Assembly (NCBI GenBank): GCA_011053005.1 | Contig: DRHW01000009.1 | Span: forward strand, 1 to 60,839 | From: Methylophaga sp. | GTDB lineage: Bacteria; Pseudomonadota; Gammaproteobacteria; Nitrosococcales; Methylophagaceae | Direction: 5' to 3' | DNA length: 60,839 bases | Shown: one piece after another, positions 9,701-17,485 of the stretch | Numbering within the stretch: position 1 is the first letter of the stretch | How the letters are laid out: each line of letters starts with the position of its first letter | Made by a program: the position numbers and the translations under genes | The notes under the pieces: generated by a model | What the model saw: only the letters and a program-made list of their open reading frames with translations | Told to the model about the DNA's origin: nothing | Databases searched by the model: none

Positions 9701-10012
9701 TTTGACGGTAATCATCATGCTCAAGGTTACTTTGGCGTGTTTAAGAAAGTATTACCTGATGTATTAGCCGTGACTGATATGCAAGTGCAAGATAAATGGG
9801 TGAAATTAGCTTTTGATATCGATGAATTAGTTGAGAAAGCAGTCGCTGAATATTCTATTAATCCACAAAATATTGAAGCTGAAATACGTAAAAAACTATT
9901 ACCCATGATGTTTACTGAAATTAAAGCGATTGGTTACGGTATGGATCAGGCTAAAGCCATCGTGGAATATGTCGTGCAAATAACGCGAGTGGGATTTTCT
10001 GGGGGCCAATAA
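6731..10012 (+). CDS. hsdR: Type I R-M restriction subunit HsdR
   Basis: This is a protein of about 1093 residues, full length for HsdR. The nuclease core PD-(D/E)xK is visible as PDIV...VIIEAK at about 152-171. The DNA-translocating helicase follows: Walker A TTGSGKS near 347, the DEGH box near 454, and a late ARVNR-type motif VI. The C-terminal third is helical. I chose ATG 6731 (TAATG overlap with the NYN gene) over the upstream TTG at 6725. All catalytic residues seem present, so with HsdM and HsdS the restriction system should be functional. Confidence 0.94.
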   Translation: MTQYIPKFQEEYSAKLPALALLTNLGWSFISPQQVLSERGGRNSEVILADVLRAELSKRRFTFAGKEYPLSTHAIENIVAELSGPALNEGLGIANERIYNHLLYGISVTEFVNGKKANPTISLIDWHDVSNNSFVFTEEFTVLRTNGIDTRRPDIVCFVNGLPLVIIEAKRPDGHSNKGPTIDEGISQSLRNQRNDEIPQLFAYSQLLLSINGTDARYGTQGTPTKFWAAWREEDIPEVKMLAIKNKRLTEKQKNQLFDYRAPADRTWYNTLINGGDLALTGQDKLLISLLSPERLLEMIRYFTLFDSKAGKIVARYQQAFGIKRLIERINIKNNKGGREGGVIWHTTGSGKSFTMVFLSKALILHDTLKQCRIVVVTDRVDLESQLSRTFQSGGELASKKDKAAAMATSGRRLASQIGLGHERIIFSLIQKFNTATKIPECHNDSADMIVLIDEGHRSQGGENHIRMRQMLPNAAFVAFTGTPLLKDDKTENKFGKIVHAYTMQRAVEDGAVTPLLYEERIPDLDVNERAIDSWFERITEGLTDEQKTDLKRKFAKRGQVYHSDDRIRLIAYDIAYHFDKNIDEGLKGQLACDSKASAIKYKKYLDEVGLFESAVVMSSPDTREGNTSVDEEDTPEVTKWWKEHVGTQDEQAYTKHLIERFENDNKLKVLIVVDKLLTGFDEPRNAVLYIDKPLKEHNLIQAIARVNRLHPQKQFGLLIDYRGILSELDTTIAKYQDLAARTQGGYDVNDIAGLYHQMSTEYRRLPQLYKTLWAIFSSVKNKNDIEQLRQVLVPRTEMRDDELVDINQKVRDDFYDALTAFTSCLKVALQSATFYEDKSFSDEDRRHYKETVKQFSSLRQLVKRDAGETIDYDEYAEQVRKLMDKHVVGVEVRDPEGVYEVGKMGQQKPETWSDDKTRNETDIIRTRVTRTIEQKLRDDPYAQEAFSKLLLQAIEEAEALFEHPMKQFMLFHEFEQQVEERQLEDIPNKFDGNHHAQGYFGVFKKVLPDVLAVTDMQVQDKWVKLAFDIDELVEKAVAEYSINPQNIEAEIRKKLLPMMFTEIKAIGYGMDQAKAIVEYVVQITRVGFSGGQ

Positions 10013-10013
10013 G

Positions 10014-10781
10014 GTGAATGTGAAAATTCAGCATCAGCCAATAGAGATTACTCACAATAAAAATACTTACCAATTTCGATATGGTGATGAGTTAATCGTT
10101 TTTGAACGTATTAATCGAAATAGTGCTACCAGACGGATATTAATCAAAGTCCATGCAGATTGTCGAGTCATTGTACAAGCAGCGAATGATGCAAGTGATG
10201 ACGATGTGCTGCAAGCAGTTAAAAAGCGTAGTCGTTGGATTTATAAAAAACTAAACGCATTTAAAGAACAGCTTAGGCATGTGATACCACGGCAATATGT
10301 AAGTGGAGAAAGCCATTTTTATCTAGGTCGACGTTATATGCTTAAAGTGATGGTTGATCCAAATAGTAAACCTCAGGTAAAACTATTACGTGGCAGGTTT
10401 GAAGTGACGCTGAGAAAGAGCGATCCAATCAAAGTGAAAGAGCTACTTAACTCTTGGTATAGAGTCAGAGCTAAAGCTGTTTTTCAACGCCAATTAATGG
10501 CAATAATGGATAAAACATTGTGGGTGAAAGAAGTACCACCAATTCGTGTTTTTGCCATGGAAACACAATGGGGTAGCTGCTCGCCAAATGGACGATTGAC
10601 ACTTAATCCTAAGTTGGTAAAGGCTAATAGAGAATGCATAGATTACGTTATTCTGCATGAGCTTTGTCACTTAGTTGAGCATAATCATAGTGAGCGATTT
10701 TATAAATTAATTAATCAAGTTATGCCTGATTGGCAAAAAGTAAAATTACATTTAGATCAGAAGTATTCTATTTTTAGCTGA
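10014..10781 (+). CDS. DUF45/YgjP-like zinc metallopeptidase
   Basis: This 255-residue protein has the zinc-peptidase signature HELCH near residue 215, followed by EHNHSERF, matching the DUF45 (YgjP, M48-like) family. It starts with GTG one base after hsdR ends. Proteins of this family are frequent companions of type I restriction loci. Whether they process HsdR or another partner is not established. It is the last gene of the operon. Confidence 0.85.
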   Translation: MNVKIQHQPIEITHNKNTYQFRYGDELIVFERINRNSATRRILIKVHADCRVIVQAANDASDDDVLQAVKKRSRWIYKKLNAFKEQLRHVIPRQYVSGESHFYLGRRYMLKVMVDPNSKPQVKLLRGRFEVTLRKSDPIKVKELLNSWYRVRAKAVFQRQLMAIMDKTLWVKEVPPIRVFAMETQWGSCSPNGRLTLNPKLVKANRECIDYVILHELCHLVEHNHSERFYKLINQVMPDWQKVKLHLDQKYSIFS

Positions 10782-11693
10782 TCTAGTACTTCTTAAGCAG
10801 ATCAGATAACAAACTTATTTATAATGAAATGGCAGTTTTACAGTTTTAGCACTGTTATTACTGCTGACTGGTTAAACACGCTTGAAATCTAGGTCTATCA
10901 GGGCTAACGCTAAATATGGCTTTGTGGATTTATTTTTTATGGACAAAATATTAATTCAGATAGCTCCTTTTCTTAGATTTAATACAGGTATTAAAAAATG
11001 CTGAAACACTTCATGTTTGCACAATCTAAAGACGTGACATACATCTCGTTTAGCAACGCCAGATCTGGCGTTGCCCTCAGCACACATGACTTTGTGAGGG
11101 GTATATAAATCATATTATTTTGAAAGCTGTAACGAAAATGTGTACTGGTCGAGTTATTTTTGATGTGACTTTAAGCTTGTTTGACTACTTCTAGATTCTA
11201 GCTTTATGACTGGCCTAGTCAACGCTTTTCTTAGGTTGCATAAATAAGTACACAAGCTGATTAACGCCGAGCTTGATAGGTACAAATATTGGTAACATAT
11301 TCCACCAATGGATATTCACTTGTTTAAGGCTAGATGGCCGTTCAAGCAGGTTAAACCGCAATAAGATACGCCTTACATACATTGGGGCAATAATATTCCG
11401 GTAATGGTCTTATCATTTTCACTGTTCTTTGATTCACTAGTCTCACTGTCTGGTTGATGTCAGTCATAATCAACTTCATTGCTGATGCAATCTTTATTCG
11501 TCGACGTCCATTGGTTGAACCTGTTTCAGCTGCAATATATAAAATATCCAACAGACATCAAAAGAATATTTACATGATTAATCTTGCTTAATCTCTTAAA
11601 TATCAACGATGACCCACTAAGATACCTGAACTAATATCAATATTTGTAAAAATATTCAAAAAAGCGGGCGCTTAAAACGACCTAAAGCCCGTT
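10782..11693. other. Gene-poor stretch with a palindrome and a decayed minus-strand frame
   Basis: No intact gene is evident. Contents: a perfect 22-base palindrome at 11053-11074 followed by an imperfect hairpin with CCCTCA and TGTGAGGG arms (about 11074-11101). On the minus strand an open frame at 11351-11551 continues with protein-like composition in another frame down to about 11200, as if a gene had been frameshifted. I do not recognise the encoded sequence. A hairpin at about 11663-11692 (GCGGGC with GCCCGT) followed by six T on the minus strand could be a minus-strand terminator. Confidence 0.4.
11053..11074. repeat. Perfect 22-bp palindrome, copy 1 of 2
   Basis: The arms GCAACGCC and GGCGTTGC flank a central AGATCT, giving a perfect 22-base palindrome. 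A near-identical copy with longer arms lies at 26239-26268. The surrounding sequences are unrelated, so the palindrome itself is the repeated unit. It could be a binding site for an element-encoded protein or a small REP-like element. Confidence 0.6.
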
Positions 11694-11731
11694 CCTTATA
11701 AGGCCGGAAATTCTTACGGTTTTATAAGGAG
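11694..11731 (+). promoter_or_regulatory. Hairpin occluding the ribosome binding site of the sigma4-like gene
   Basis: CCTTATA (11694-11700) can pair with TATAAGG (11723-11729), with an inner CCG/CGG pair (11704-11706 and 11717-11719). The right arm contains most of the AGGAG Shine-Dalgarno (11727-11731) of the gene starting at 11737. Translation would need melting of this hairpin, as in RNA thermometers or regulated leaders. The pairing is visible; the regulatory effect is inferred. Confidence 0.45.
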
Positions 11732-11736
11732 ACGCT

Positions 11737-11979
11737 ATGACAAAAATACCATCATTTATAGAATTAAAATCAATCCTATCAACCCTCACTGAAAAAGAAG
11801 CCCGTGTGATTATTGCTCGCTTTGGTCTAAAAGATAGAAAGGCACAAACTCTAGAACTGGTCGGCAAATCATTTGGTGTAACACGAGAACGAATTAGTCA
11901 AATTGAAGCAAAAGCACTTCCTAAATTATGGACTAAAGCACTGCATTTAAAAGCCAAGCCAGAAGATTACTTGGACTAA
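11737..11979 (+). CDS. Free-standing sigma-70 region 4-like protein
   Basis: This 80-residue protein aligns by eye with region 4 of RpoD-type sigma factors. The segment [15 protein letters not shown] is followed by the helix-turn-helix [24 protein letters not shown], the part that reads -35 elements. No region 2 is present, so it cannot be a complete sigma factor. It may bind DNA or the RNA polymerase beta flap as a small regulator. A strong AGGAG ribosome binding site sits inside a hairpin. It is followed 43 bases later by the zinc-ribbon gene, possibly in one transcript. Confidence 0.8.
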   Translation: MTKIPSFIELKSILSTLTEKEARVIIARFGLKDRKAQTLELVGKSFGVTRERISQIEAKALPKLWTKALHLKAKPEDYLD

Positions 11980-12022
11980 AAAATAATGTCTCACCCCATC
12001 TTTAATTCAAGGAAAAATGCCA

Positions 12023-12673
12023 ATGCTTAGATTAAGTACAGATATTAAAAAATGCTCAAACTGTTCATGCTTACTCGACAATAGAGAAATGGAGCGGGGA
12101 AGTCTTATCTTAACGAGATGGACGGATGGAAAAACAAACCACAGTCTCGCCAATATATCAGGCGATATCCGCCATGATTTTCTGGTGAAGTGCCCACAGT
12201 GTTTATATTTGGTTTGGTTTAATCAACTACAGCCCATCGAATCTATCAATAGTTTCACAAGTGTTCAAGACCCGTTAAAGCACTCAACAGCATTTAGTAT
12301 CCCTAAGTTTGATGATTATATTGATGAACTTAAATCTGGACGAATTAATGTTGAAAACGAGCAGGCATTGCGAAAAGTTGCATGGTGGGCAGGGAATGAT
12401 GCAAGACGCGACCGTGAAGTGAACATCCGGATGTTAGGTGATGAAATAGAAAACCTACACACATTAGCAGCAATGATTGACGTTTCGATAGTACACGATA
12501 GGCTCACAAAAGTAGAAATCAAACGCGAGCTAGGACTTTTTGATGAGGCTGAACATTTAATTTCAGAGTCTTTTCAATATAAACACTTAGAGAGGAACAA
12601 GCTTTTTATTCAAACATTAATACAAAAGCAAGATCATCATGTTCAAGCTTATCCTTTCATAAAATTTGAATGA
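12023..12673 (+). CDS. Hypothetical zinc-ribbon protein
   Basis: This protein of about 216 residues has an N-terminal CxxC (CSNC, residues 11-14) and a second CPQC about 50 residues later, a likely treble-clef or zinc-ribbon fold. A helical, acidic and basic C-terminal half follows. I chose ATG 12023 because AAGGA at 12010-12014 is correctly spaced from it and too close to the ATG at 12017. I do not recognise the family. It follows the sigma4-like gene directly and may act with it. Confidence 0.6.
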   Translation: MLRLSTDIKKCSNCSCLLDNREMERGSLILTRWTDGKTNHSLANISGDIRHDFLVKCPQCLYLVWFNQLQPIESINSFTSVQDPLKHSTAFSIPKFDDYIDELKSGRINVENEQALRKVAWWAGNDARRDREVNIRMLGDEIENLHTLAAMIDVSIVHDRLTKVEIKRELGLFDEAEHLISESFQYKHLERNKLFIQTLIQKQDHHVQAYPFIKFE

Positions 12674-12752
12674 TTGGGCCCGTCGCGTCCAAATAGATGA
12701 TATTCAATAGTGCGAATACACATTGCATTTAAACGATTAATGGTGAGGAATT

Positions 12753-13094
12753 ATGAATAATATATTTGATGACCACTTTGAAGCTAAACGACTAGAGCGA
12801 CTCAGAATACAATGCTTATCTAATGTAAATATATCTGGAGAAATAATTTTTGCAGCTATGGATGATAATCTTCCATATATAAATCAATCGGCATGGATGT
12901 TTCAAAATAATGATAACCAAATATTAAGTGACAGTGGCTATAAATATTACATGTTATCTATGCTCGATATTTTTGCAGAATATCGTTCCCAGTTTGAAGG
13001 CTTAGAGTGTCGAGGAGGGGTAGTAAGCTTAAAAAATAGTGCTAGTGTCATTGTTTGGATGCCACAGATTGAGGTACTTGCCTTAATCAAATAG
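12753..13094 (+). CDS. Hypothetical protein, 113 aa, possibly frameshifted at its end
   Basis: This small acidic protein begins at ATG 12753 with a GAGGAA ribosome binding site. No known domain is recognised. After its stop, another frame reads on with protein-like composition to a stop at 13187-13189 (including ADVLDKHSSLINRESYLEI), so the native protein may have been about 30 residues longer before a frameshift. Alternatively that stretch is chance. Confidence 0.5.
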   Translation: MNNIFDDHFEAKRLERLRIQCLSNVNISGEIIFAAMDDNLPYINQSAWMFQNNDNQILSDSGYKYYMLSMLDIFAEYRSQFEGLECRGGVVSLKNSASVIVWMPQIEVLALIK

Positions 13095-13217
13095 TAAGTG
13101 TCACTTTAGCCGATGTATTAGATAAACATAGTTCATTAATTAATCGGGAATCATACTTAGAGATTAATAGTATTTTAGGTATGAATTAATAGGGTAATCT
13201 GTGGAGACCGGAGACAA

Positions 13218-14289
13218 ATGAGCAAAGAAAAACTAACTGAAATTGCAGGGGAATATCTTGCAGATATATTGGAACAATCAGGCACCATACTATACAGCAG
13301 TCAAGAAACGTTAAAGCTTGGAAATGTATATCTGCTTGGTTTAAATCCGGTTGGAGTAGGTAGTGATCCGCTTATTAAAAGCATAGATACAATGCTTACT
13401 TAAGAAGATAATTCTTATCTTGACGAGAGTTGGAAGAACGGCACTGGCGTATGGGAAAATGGAGAAGCACCATTTCAAAAACGTGTGTGCTTTCTTCATG
13501 AAAGCTTGGGACTTAACCCTCCTGAAGTATGTTCAAGCAACCTTATATTTGTTCGTAGCGTAACGGCGAATTATATTAGCTTTGATCTTGCAAAAACATG
13601 CTGGCCCTTTCATGAAGCTGTTTTACATATTGTGCAGCCAAAATTAATTCTGGCTATCGGTAACTCAAGTACTTCCGCATATAAATGCTTGCATAAATTG
13701 ATGGGGGGAGCTGAAGAGTATATTTCCTCAGGTCATGGTCATTGGCATGTTAAAGGCTTTAGTATATAAGTCGTTTTATGTTGCAGGAATGCCTCATGTA
13801 ACCCATTATTCACATCAGGGTAAAGCCCAAGTGCTTGAGTGGATCTTGAGTAAACTACAAAAAAAGTGGGAAGTCATGATTGAAAATATTTTAAGTTGTA
13901 ACCTTGTAGGCCAAGTGATAAATGGTTTAATTCCTTTTGGCTCAGAAAATAAAGATGAGTTTAAATATCAGTACAGGTCTTCTCTTGAAGCCACAAGAGG
14001 AGTCACTGGCGTCGTTTATGTTTTTAGATCTGAAAATTTAATTCCACGACTAAAAGGACACAGTAATATTTTATATATTGGTGAAACAAAATATGATGTT
14101 TGGAACAGATATAATGTTGAAATTGATGCCAATAACTACTGGCATGTATATGAATATATAGTGCAAGGTTACGGTAAAATATATATTGATGTTTATCAAT
14201 CAAATAATCATAAACTTACAGAGCATAGATTTCTTAATCAATATTTTCAAAAGCACAAAGAGCTACCTCCAATCAATAGAAGAGGATGA
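13218..14289 (+). pseudogene. Broken uracil-DNA-glycosylase-like / GIY-YIG composite gene
   Basis: The first part resembles the uracil-DNA glycosylase superfamily: YLLGLNPVG (the GxNP catalytic loop), then CSSNLIFVRS, a CWPFHEAVL helix, and SGHGHWHVKGF near the end. An in-frame TAA at 13401-13403 interrupts it with clear homology continuing after it. Near 13766 the frame shifts from 0 to +1; removing one base restores a family-like SFYVAGMPHV segment. The restored frame runs without a stop into a GIY-YIG domain (GVVYVF, ILYIGETK, a conserved Arg and Glu, final PPINRR), so the ancestral protein may have been a fusion of about 355 residues. Two lesions make it a pseudogene as a whole. Confidence 0.65.
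13876..14289 (+). CDS. GIY-YIG nuclease domain (possible stand-alone gene)
   Basis: The C-terminal part of the broken composite could be translated alone from ATG 13876, preceded by GGGAAG, to give 137 residues. The GIY-YIG core is recognisable as GVVYVF followed by LYIGETK, an Arg about ten residues on (NRYNVE) and a late Glu (TEHRFLNQY). Enzymes of this family cut DNA as homing, repair or restriction nucleases. If the upstream glycosylase is dead, this domain may still be produced. Confidence 0.5.
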   Translation: MIENILSCNLVGQVINGLIPFGSENKDEFKYQYRSSLEATRGVTGVVYVFRSENLIPRLKGHSNILYIGETKYDVWNRYNVEIDANNYWHVYEYIVQGYGKIYIDVYQSNNHKLTEHRFLNQYFQKHKELPPINRRG

Positions 14290-14531
14290 TATCAATATTA
14301 ATTTTAATCAGTTCGGAGTTAATCTGAGAATTTCATTTTGACCAAAAAAGTAGCTAGAAAGAGTAAAGTCTGAGTCGTCATACTACACTTAAAGTTTTAT
14401 TGATCGTAAACCGTTCTTGGCTGAAATGAATTTAGCTCTAACCTGAACTGTTTGTCGCCTATTCTAATAATATAGAACTTCCAGCTCACATCTGAGTGGC
14501 CTCATTCAAATCTTTGTCATAGCAAAATAGT

Positions 14532-14552
14532 AAAGGGGCTTAAAGCCCCTTT
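14532..14552 (-). terminator. Rho-independent terminator for the minus-strand cluster
   Basis: A perfect 9-base stem (AAAGGGGCT with AGCCCCTTT) around a 3-base loop lies 3 bases beyond the stop codon of the minus-strand gene ending at 14556. It is followed on the minus strand by an interrupted T tract. Confidence 0.7.
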
Positions 14553-14555
14553 GAC

Positions 14556-15323
14556 TTACGCAACATATTCGACGTGCTCAATATCTGCATCATAGTAAAG
14601 ATCCTTTGCAAGCCATTTATGCCCGAAAAACTGCTTGACTTCCTCGATTGTTTCACAAATTTTGCTATAGAAATAATCATGATCGTTTGCCCATTGGGTT
14701 CTACTTACTTTATGACAAATGAATTTACCAGCTAGCGTTTTATAGAGATCTAATTCTGTCCAACGACCAGTTTGTCCACTATAAAAATCCCCCATGGCAT
14801 GATTAGGTGAGCTGGCTGCACTTCCAATCAGTTCGCCTGTAAATCTAATGCTAGGAGCGTTATTAATTTCAAGTGTATATGTTTGCATGTCTGTGTCCTC
14901 GTATACGTCAATGTCAGTTACCTCTTCAATTTGAAGTACACTGTAATCTATGCTGCTGAAATCAGAATCTAAGTAGTGAGCTAATTCGTTTACATCCAAT
15001 GCCTCACCATCTTCGTCGATAACGGAAACACCTTCTACGGTCCAAATATCATCTTGCCCTTCAGTACCTACCGACAGTGAATCAGCATCGTATTCGTCGT
15101 AGTTAAAACTTTCAGTGTAAGTGATTTTGATTCCATTTAGGATTGAGGTTTGGGTAGCCAAACCAAAAACATGTTGAATATCTATCAGTTCAACATAGTC
15201 GCTTTCTGCATCATATTGTTCTGTTTTGTGAATTACATGATCAATTACGTCATAATCTTGTTCGCGATTCCAATCTTCGCGTTTCACTAAGATTATAAAT
15301 TCATCAATAGAGATAGTTTTCAT
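14556..15323 (-). CDS. Hypothetical acidic protein, last gene of the minus-strand cluster
   Basis: I placed the start at ATG 15323 (MKTISIDEF, 255 residues); an upstream GTG at 15377 is possible but has no better ribosome binding site. The protein is strongly acidic, with many DE-rich segments in its first 150 residues. The C-terminal 80 residues are more conserved-looking, with Trp-rich and aromatic positions (GRWTELDLYKTLAGKF, EVKQFFGHKWLAKDLY). That tail resembles hypothetical proteins of integrative elements, but I cannot name a family. A clean terminator follows. Confidence 0.6.
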   Translation of the reverse strand: MKTISIDEFIILVKREDWNREQDYDVIDHVIHKTEQYDAESDYVELIDIQHVFGLATQTSILNGIKITYTESFNYDEYDADSLSVGTEGQDDIWTVEGVSVIDEDGEALDVNELAHYLDSDFSSIDYSVLQIEEVTDIDVYEDTDMQTYTLEINNAPSIRFTGELIGSAASSPNHAMGDFYSGQTGRWTELDLYKTLAGKFICHKVSRTQWANDHDYFYSKICETIEEVKQFFGHKWLAKDLYYDADIEHVEYVA

Positions 15324-15737
15324 TATTAAGTCTTTTTGTCCCAGAATCCGAAGGGTACGGTCGTGAATACCTTCCACCTTTTTATTATGTGTGACGATTT
15401 GTTGGTTGTTAACACCCTAGAACAGTTTTATTTAAATTAAATTTGTAATGTTTAAAATTTTAATTATCTAAAATGTATCTAACCAGTTGATTTATATATA
15501 TCTATTTAATGGAATACATTTGAAACACATGGTGAACTACATTAAGACTATATTTAAAACTGGAAAGACACTTGCGTAAGTGCGTATAAATCGGGTGTAT
15601 GAAGATAATTCCCTCTATTAATTAGACGAAGAAGGATCTTGATCTCGAAAACTTGAATAAAATAATCATAAAATAAGCGATTACACCGAGAATGTTATAA
15701 GTCATCTTGGAAAAAACTGTGATGATTAGATGACCAA
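15324..15737. other. AT-rich intergenic stretch
   Basis: No gene is supported here. The DNA is AT-rich with many homopolymer runs. One small hairpin (CACTT GCGT AAGTG, about 15571-15584) is present, and the promoter for the minus-strand gene at 14556-15323 is presumably here, but no clear hexamers stand out. Confidence 0.4.
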
Positions 15738-15917
15738 CTAGTTATAGTTTCGATGCAGTGGGTAATTAAAGTGCTTTTCTAATAACTGCTGAATATCATC
15801 GATCAGCTGATCGCCCGCAGGATCGTCAACAAAATTAGGATCAATCTTGTTGTTGATTGTGCGAGCGATCTCTATAAGCGCACCGTCGATATTTTCCATG
15901 TATATTACTTTGTTCAT
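15738..15917 (-). CDS. Small hypothetical protein, 59 aa
   Basis: A short frame begins at ATG 15917 with a well-placed GGAG ribosome binding site on the minus strand. It encodes a helical protein (ALIEIARTINNKI, QLIDDIQQLLEKH). It lies between the metallophosphoesterase genes and the acidic protein on the same strand and may belong to that cluster. No family is recognised. Confidence 0.5.
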   Translation of the reverse strand: MNKVIYMENIDGALIEIARTINNKIDPNFVDDPAGDQLIDDIQQLLEKHFNYPLHRNYN

Positions 15918-16065
15918 CACTTATCTCCATTTGTACAAATATTTTCCAATAGCTTTTAATTCAAAAGTCTTCATTTGACCAAGTCATTTTGATTGATAGC
16001 TTTTTCTATTGAGGCTTGATGGTTCAAGGTCCAAAAATAATAATATAATCATGACTTCTTATGTC

Positions 16066-16899
16066 TTATAAGACAACAATCATTGGTTTTAAACCTTTAT
16101 ATGAAACAACACCATATTGATTCCCTGGATAACCAGCTGGGTGATTCATCACTAAGGTTCTACCAATACGCTGCGATTTTGCATGATGGATATGCCCATA
16201 AAACCACGCGTTAGGACCTAGCTGTTCTATCAGTTCATCTAGGTTGTTAGCGTAAGCCGCCGAGAGTAAGTCATATTCATAACCTGCAGGCATACACAAA
16301 GCTGAGGGTGCATGGTGTGTGACCACGATTGTTTTACCATCAAAAGGTTGTTCTAGCTCAGTCTTAATATAACTAATACTGTGCTTAAACCATTGCATCA
16401 TGTCATTTGGGGTCACTTTACGATTGTCATGAGCATATAATGCTATTTGCTCAAAATCATTCATATTCCATAGAACTTGTTGCAATACCCTCGCTTTTTT
16501 ATGAGCACCAAGCAGGTTAAAATCAGTCCACATAGTCGCGCCTATGAACCGACATCCTTTGATGACAACTGACTCACAATCTAGGACATGCACATTAGTA
16601 CTGTGAGTTATTTCCCTAATTTGTTCTAGAGCAGAAACTTCTTCACTGGCATCATAAAACTCGTGATTTCCCAACACGTAGATGACAGGCACATTGAACA
16701 GTTCAGACTGCCTGACTGCCCAATGTGCACCGAATCCTTGCGTGTCTATGTCTCCGGCTAATACGATGACATCAATTTTTTGATCTCCAATATGAAGATC
16801 TGGCAGGTTATTGCTTCTGCGTAGATATTCATTATGAATATCGCTGATAAGCGCCACTCTGAGTCGTTCAGTCTTCTGATTATCTACATCTGATTCCAT
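16066..16899 (-). CDS. Metallophosphoesterase 1 (calcineurin-like)
   Basis: This protein of about 277 residues has all calcineurin-like phosphoesterase motifs: SDIH (Asp20, His22), LAGD (49-50), GNHE (77-80), VTHH and GHIHH, which together bind two metals. I start it at ATG 16899, spaced 8 bases from AAGG, although a GTG lies 9 bases upstream. It begins only about 10 bases after the stop of metallophosphoesterase 2, so it is cotranscribed. It resembles metallophosphoesterase 3 in length and in the GNHEFY and THHxPS blocks, suggesting duplication. The substrate could be a nucleotide, nucleic acid or phosphoprotein. Confidence 0.88.
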   Translation of the reverse strand: MESDVDNQKTERLRVALISDIHNEYLRRSNNLPDLHIGDQKIDVIVLAGDIDTQGFGAHWAVRQSELFNVPVIYVLGNHEFYDASEEVSALEQIREITHSTNVHVLDCESVVIKGCRFIGATMWTDFNLLGAHKKARVLQQVLWNMNDFEQIALYAHDNRKVTPNDMMQWFKHSISYIKTELEQPFDGKTIVVTHHAPSALCMPAGYEYDLLSAAYANNLDELIEQLGPNAWFYGHIHHAKSQRIGRTLVMNHPAGYPGNQYGVVSYKGLKPMIVVL

Positions 16900-16909
16900 T
16901 TCTAACACC

Positions 16910-17446
16910 TTATTTAATAATTCCTTTACGTACTAATGTTTCTTTAATAACGGATAAATTGACTGGTGTGAAATTCCAACATTCCACTCCCATGTTTAAA
17001 TATCGTGGGTCATCAAGCTCGATATCGTGCAAATGACCGTGTAAGTTATAGGTAAACCGATAATCAAGCTGGCTGGTATGAATAGGAATATGAGTCATAA
17101 TCCCACGATCGTTTTTACTCATCGTCAGCTCTTTGCTTGCTAAAATTTCATCAAAATATTCGGCATAACTTGCCAAACCACCATCATAATGATCGTGATT
17201 ACCGGCGATGAGCGTCATCTTGCCGTTCAATCGACGTAATAGGTGCATATTTGATTTTCCGAATACGGCGTCACCTAAGTGATAAACACGATCATTGACG
17301 CCAACCACCGCATTATGTCGCTCAATCAGCACTTCATTCATCTCGTCAATATTGGCAAAGTCACGTAGTGGCTTATCATTATCACGTTTAAATTTGAGCA
17401 CATTACTGTGTCCATAGTGTGTATCTGCTGTAAAAAATACTTCCAT
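16910..17446 (-). CDS. Metallophosphoesterase 2 (short calcineurin-like)
   Basis: This 178-residue protein belongs to a different, shorter branch of the calcineurin-like family. It has ADTHYGH (Asp8, His10), HLGD (58-59), AGNHDH (82-86), THIPIH and HGHLHD. A good AAAGGAAGAG ribosome binding site precedes ATG 17446. It lies between two longer relatives in the same transcript. Short members of this family are often annotated only as phosphoesterases or hydrolases, and no substrate can be assigned. Confidence 0.88.
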   Translation of the reverse strand: MEVFFTADTHYGHSNVLKFKRDNDKPLRDFANIDEMNEVLIERHNAVVGVNDRVYHLGDAVFGKSNMHLLRRLNGKMTLIAGNHDHYDGGLASYAEYFDEILASKELTMSKNDRGIMTHIPIHTSQLDYRFTYNLHGHLHDIELDDPRYLNMGVECWNFTPVNLSVIKETLVRKGIIK

Positions 17447-17485
17447 TGTTTCTCTTCCTTTATTCTGTATTTACTTTGATTATGT

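Noticed and set aside
11053-11074. Terminator
   Set aside because: Perfect palindrome but no loop and no T run on either strand.
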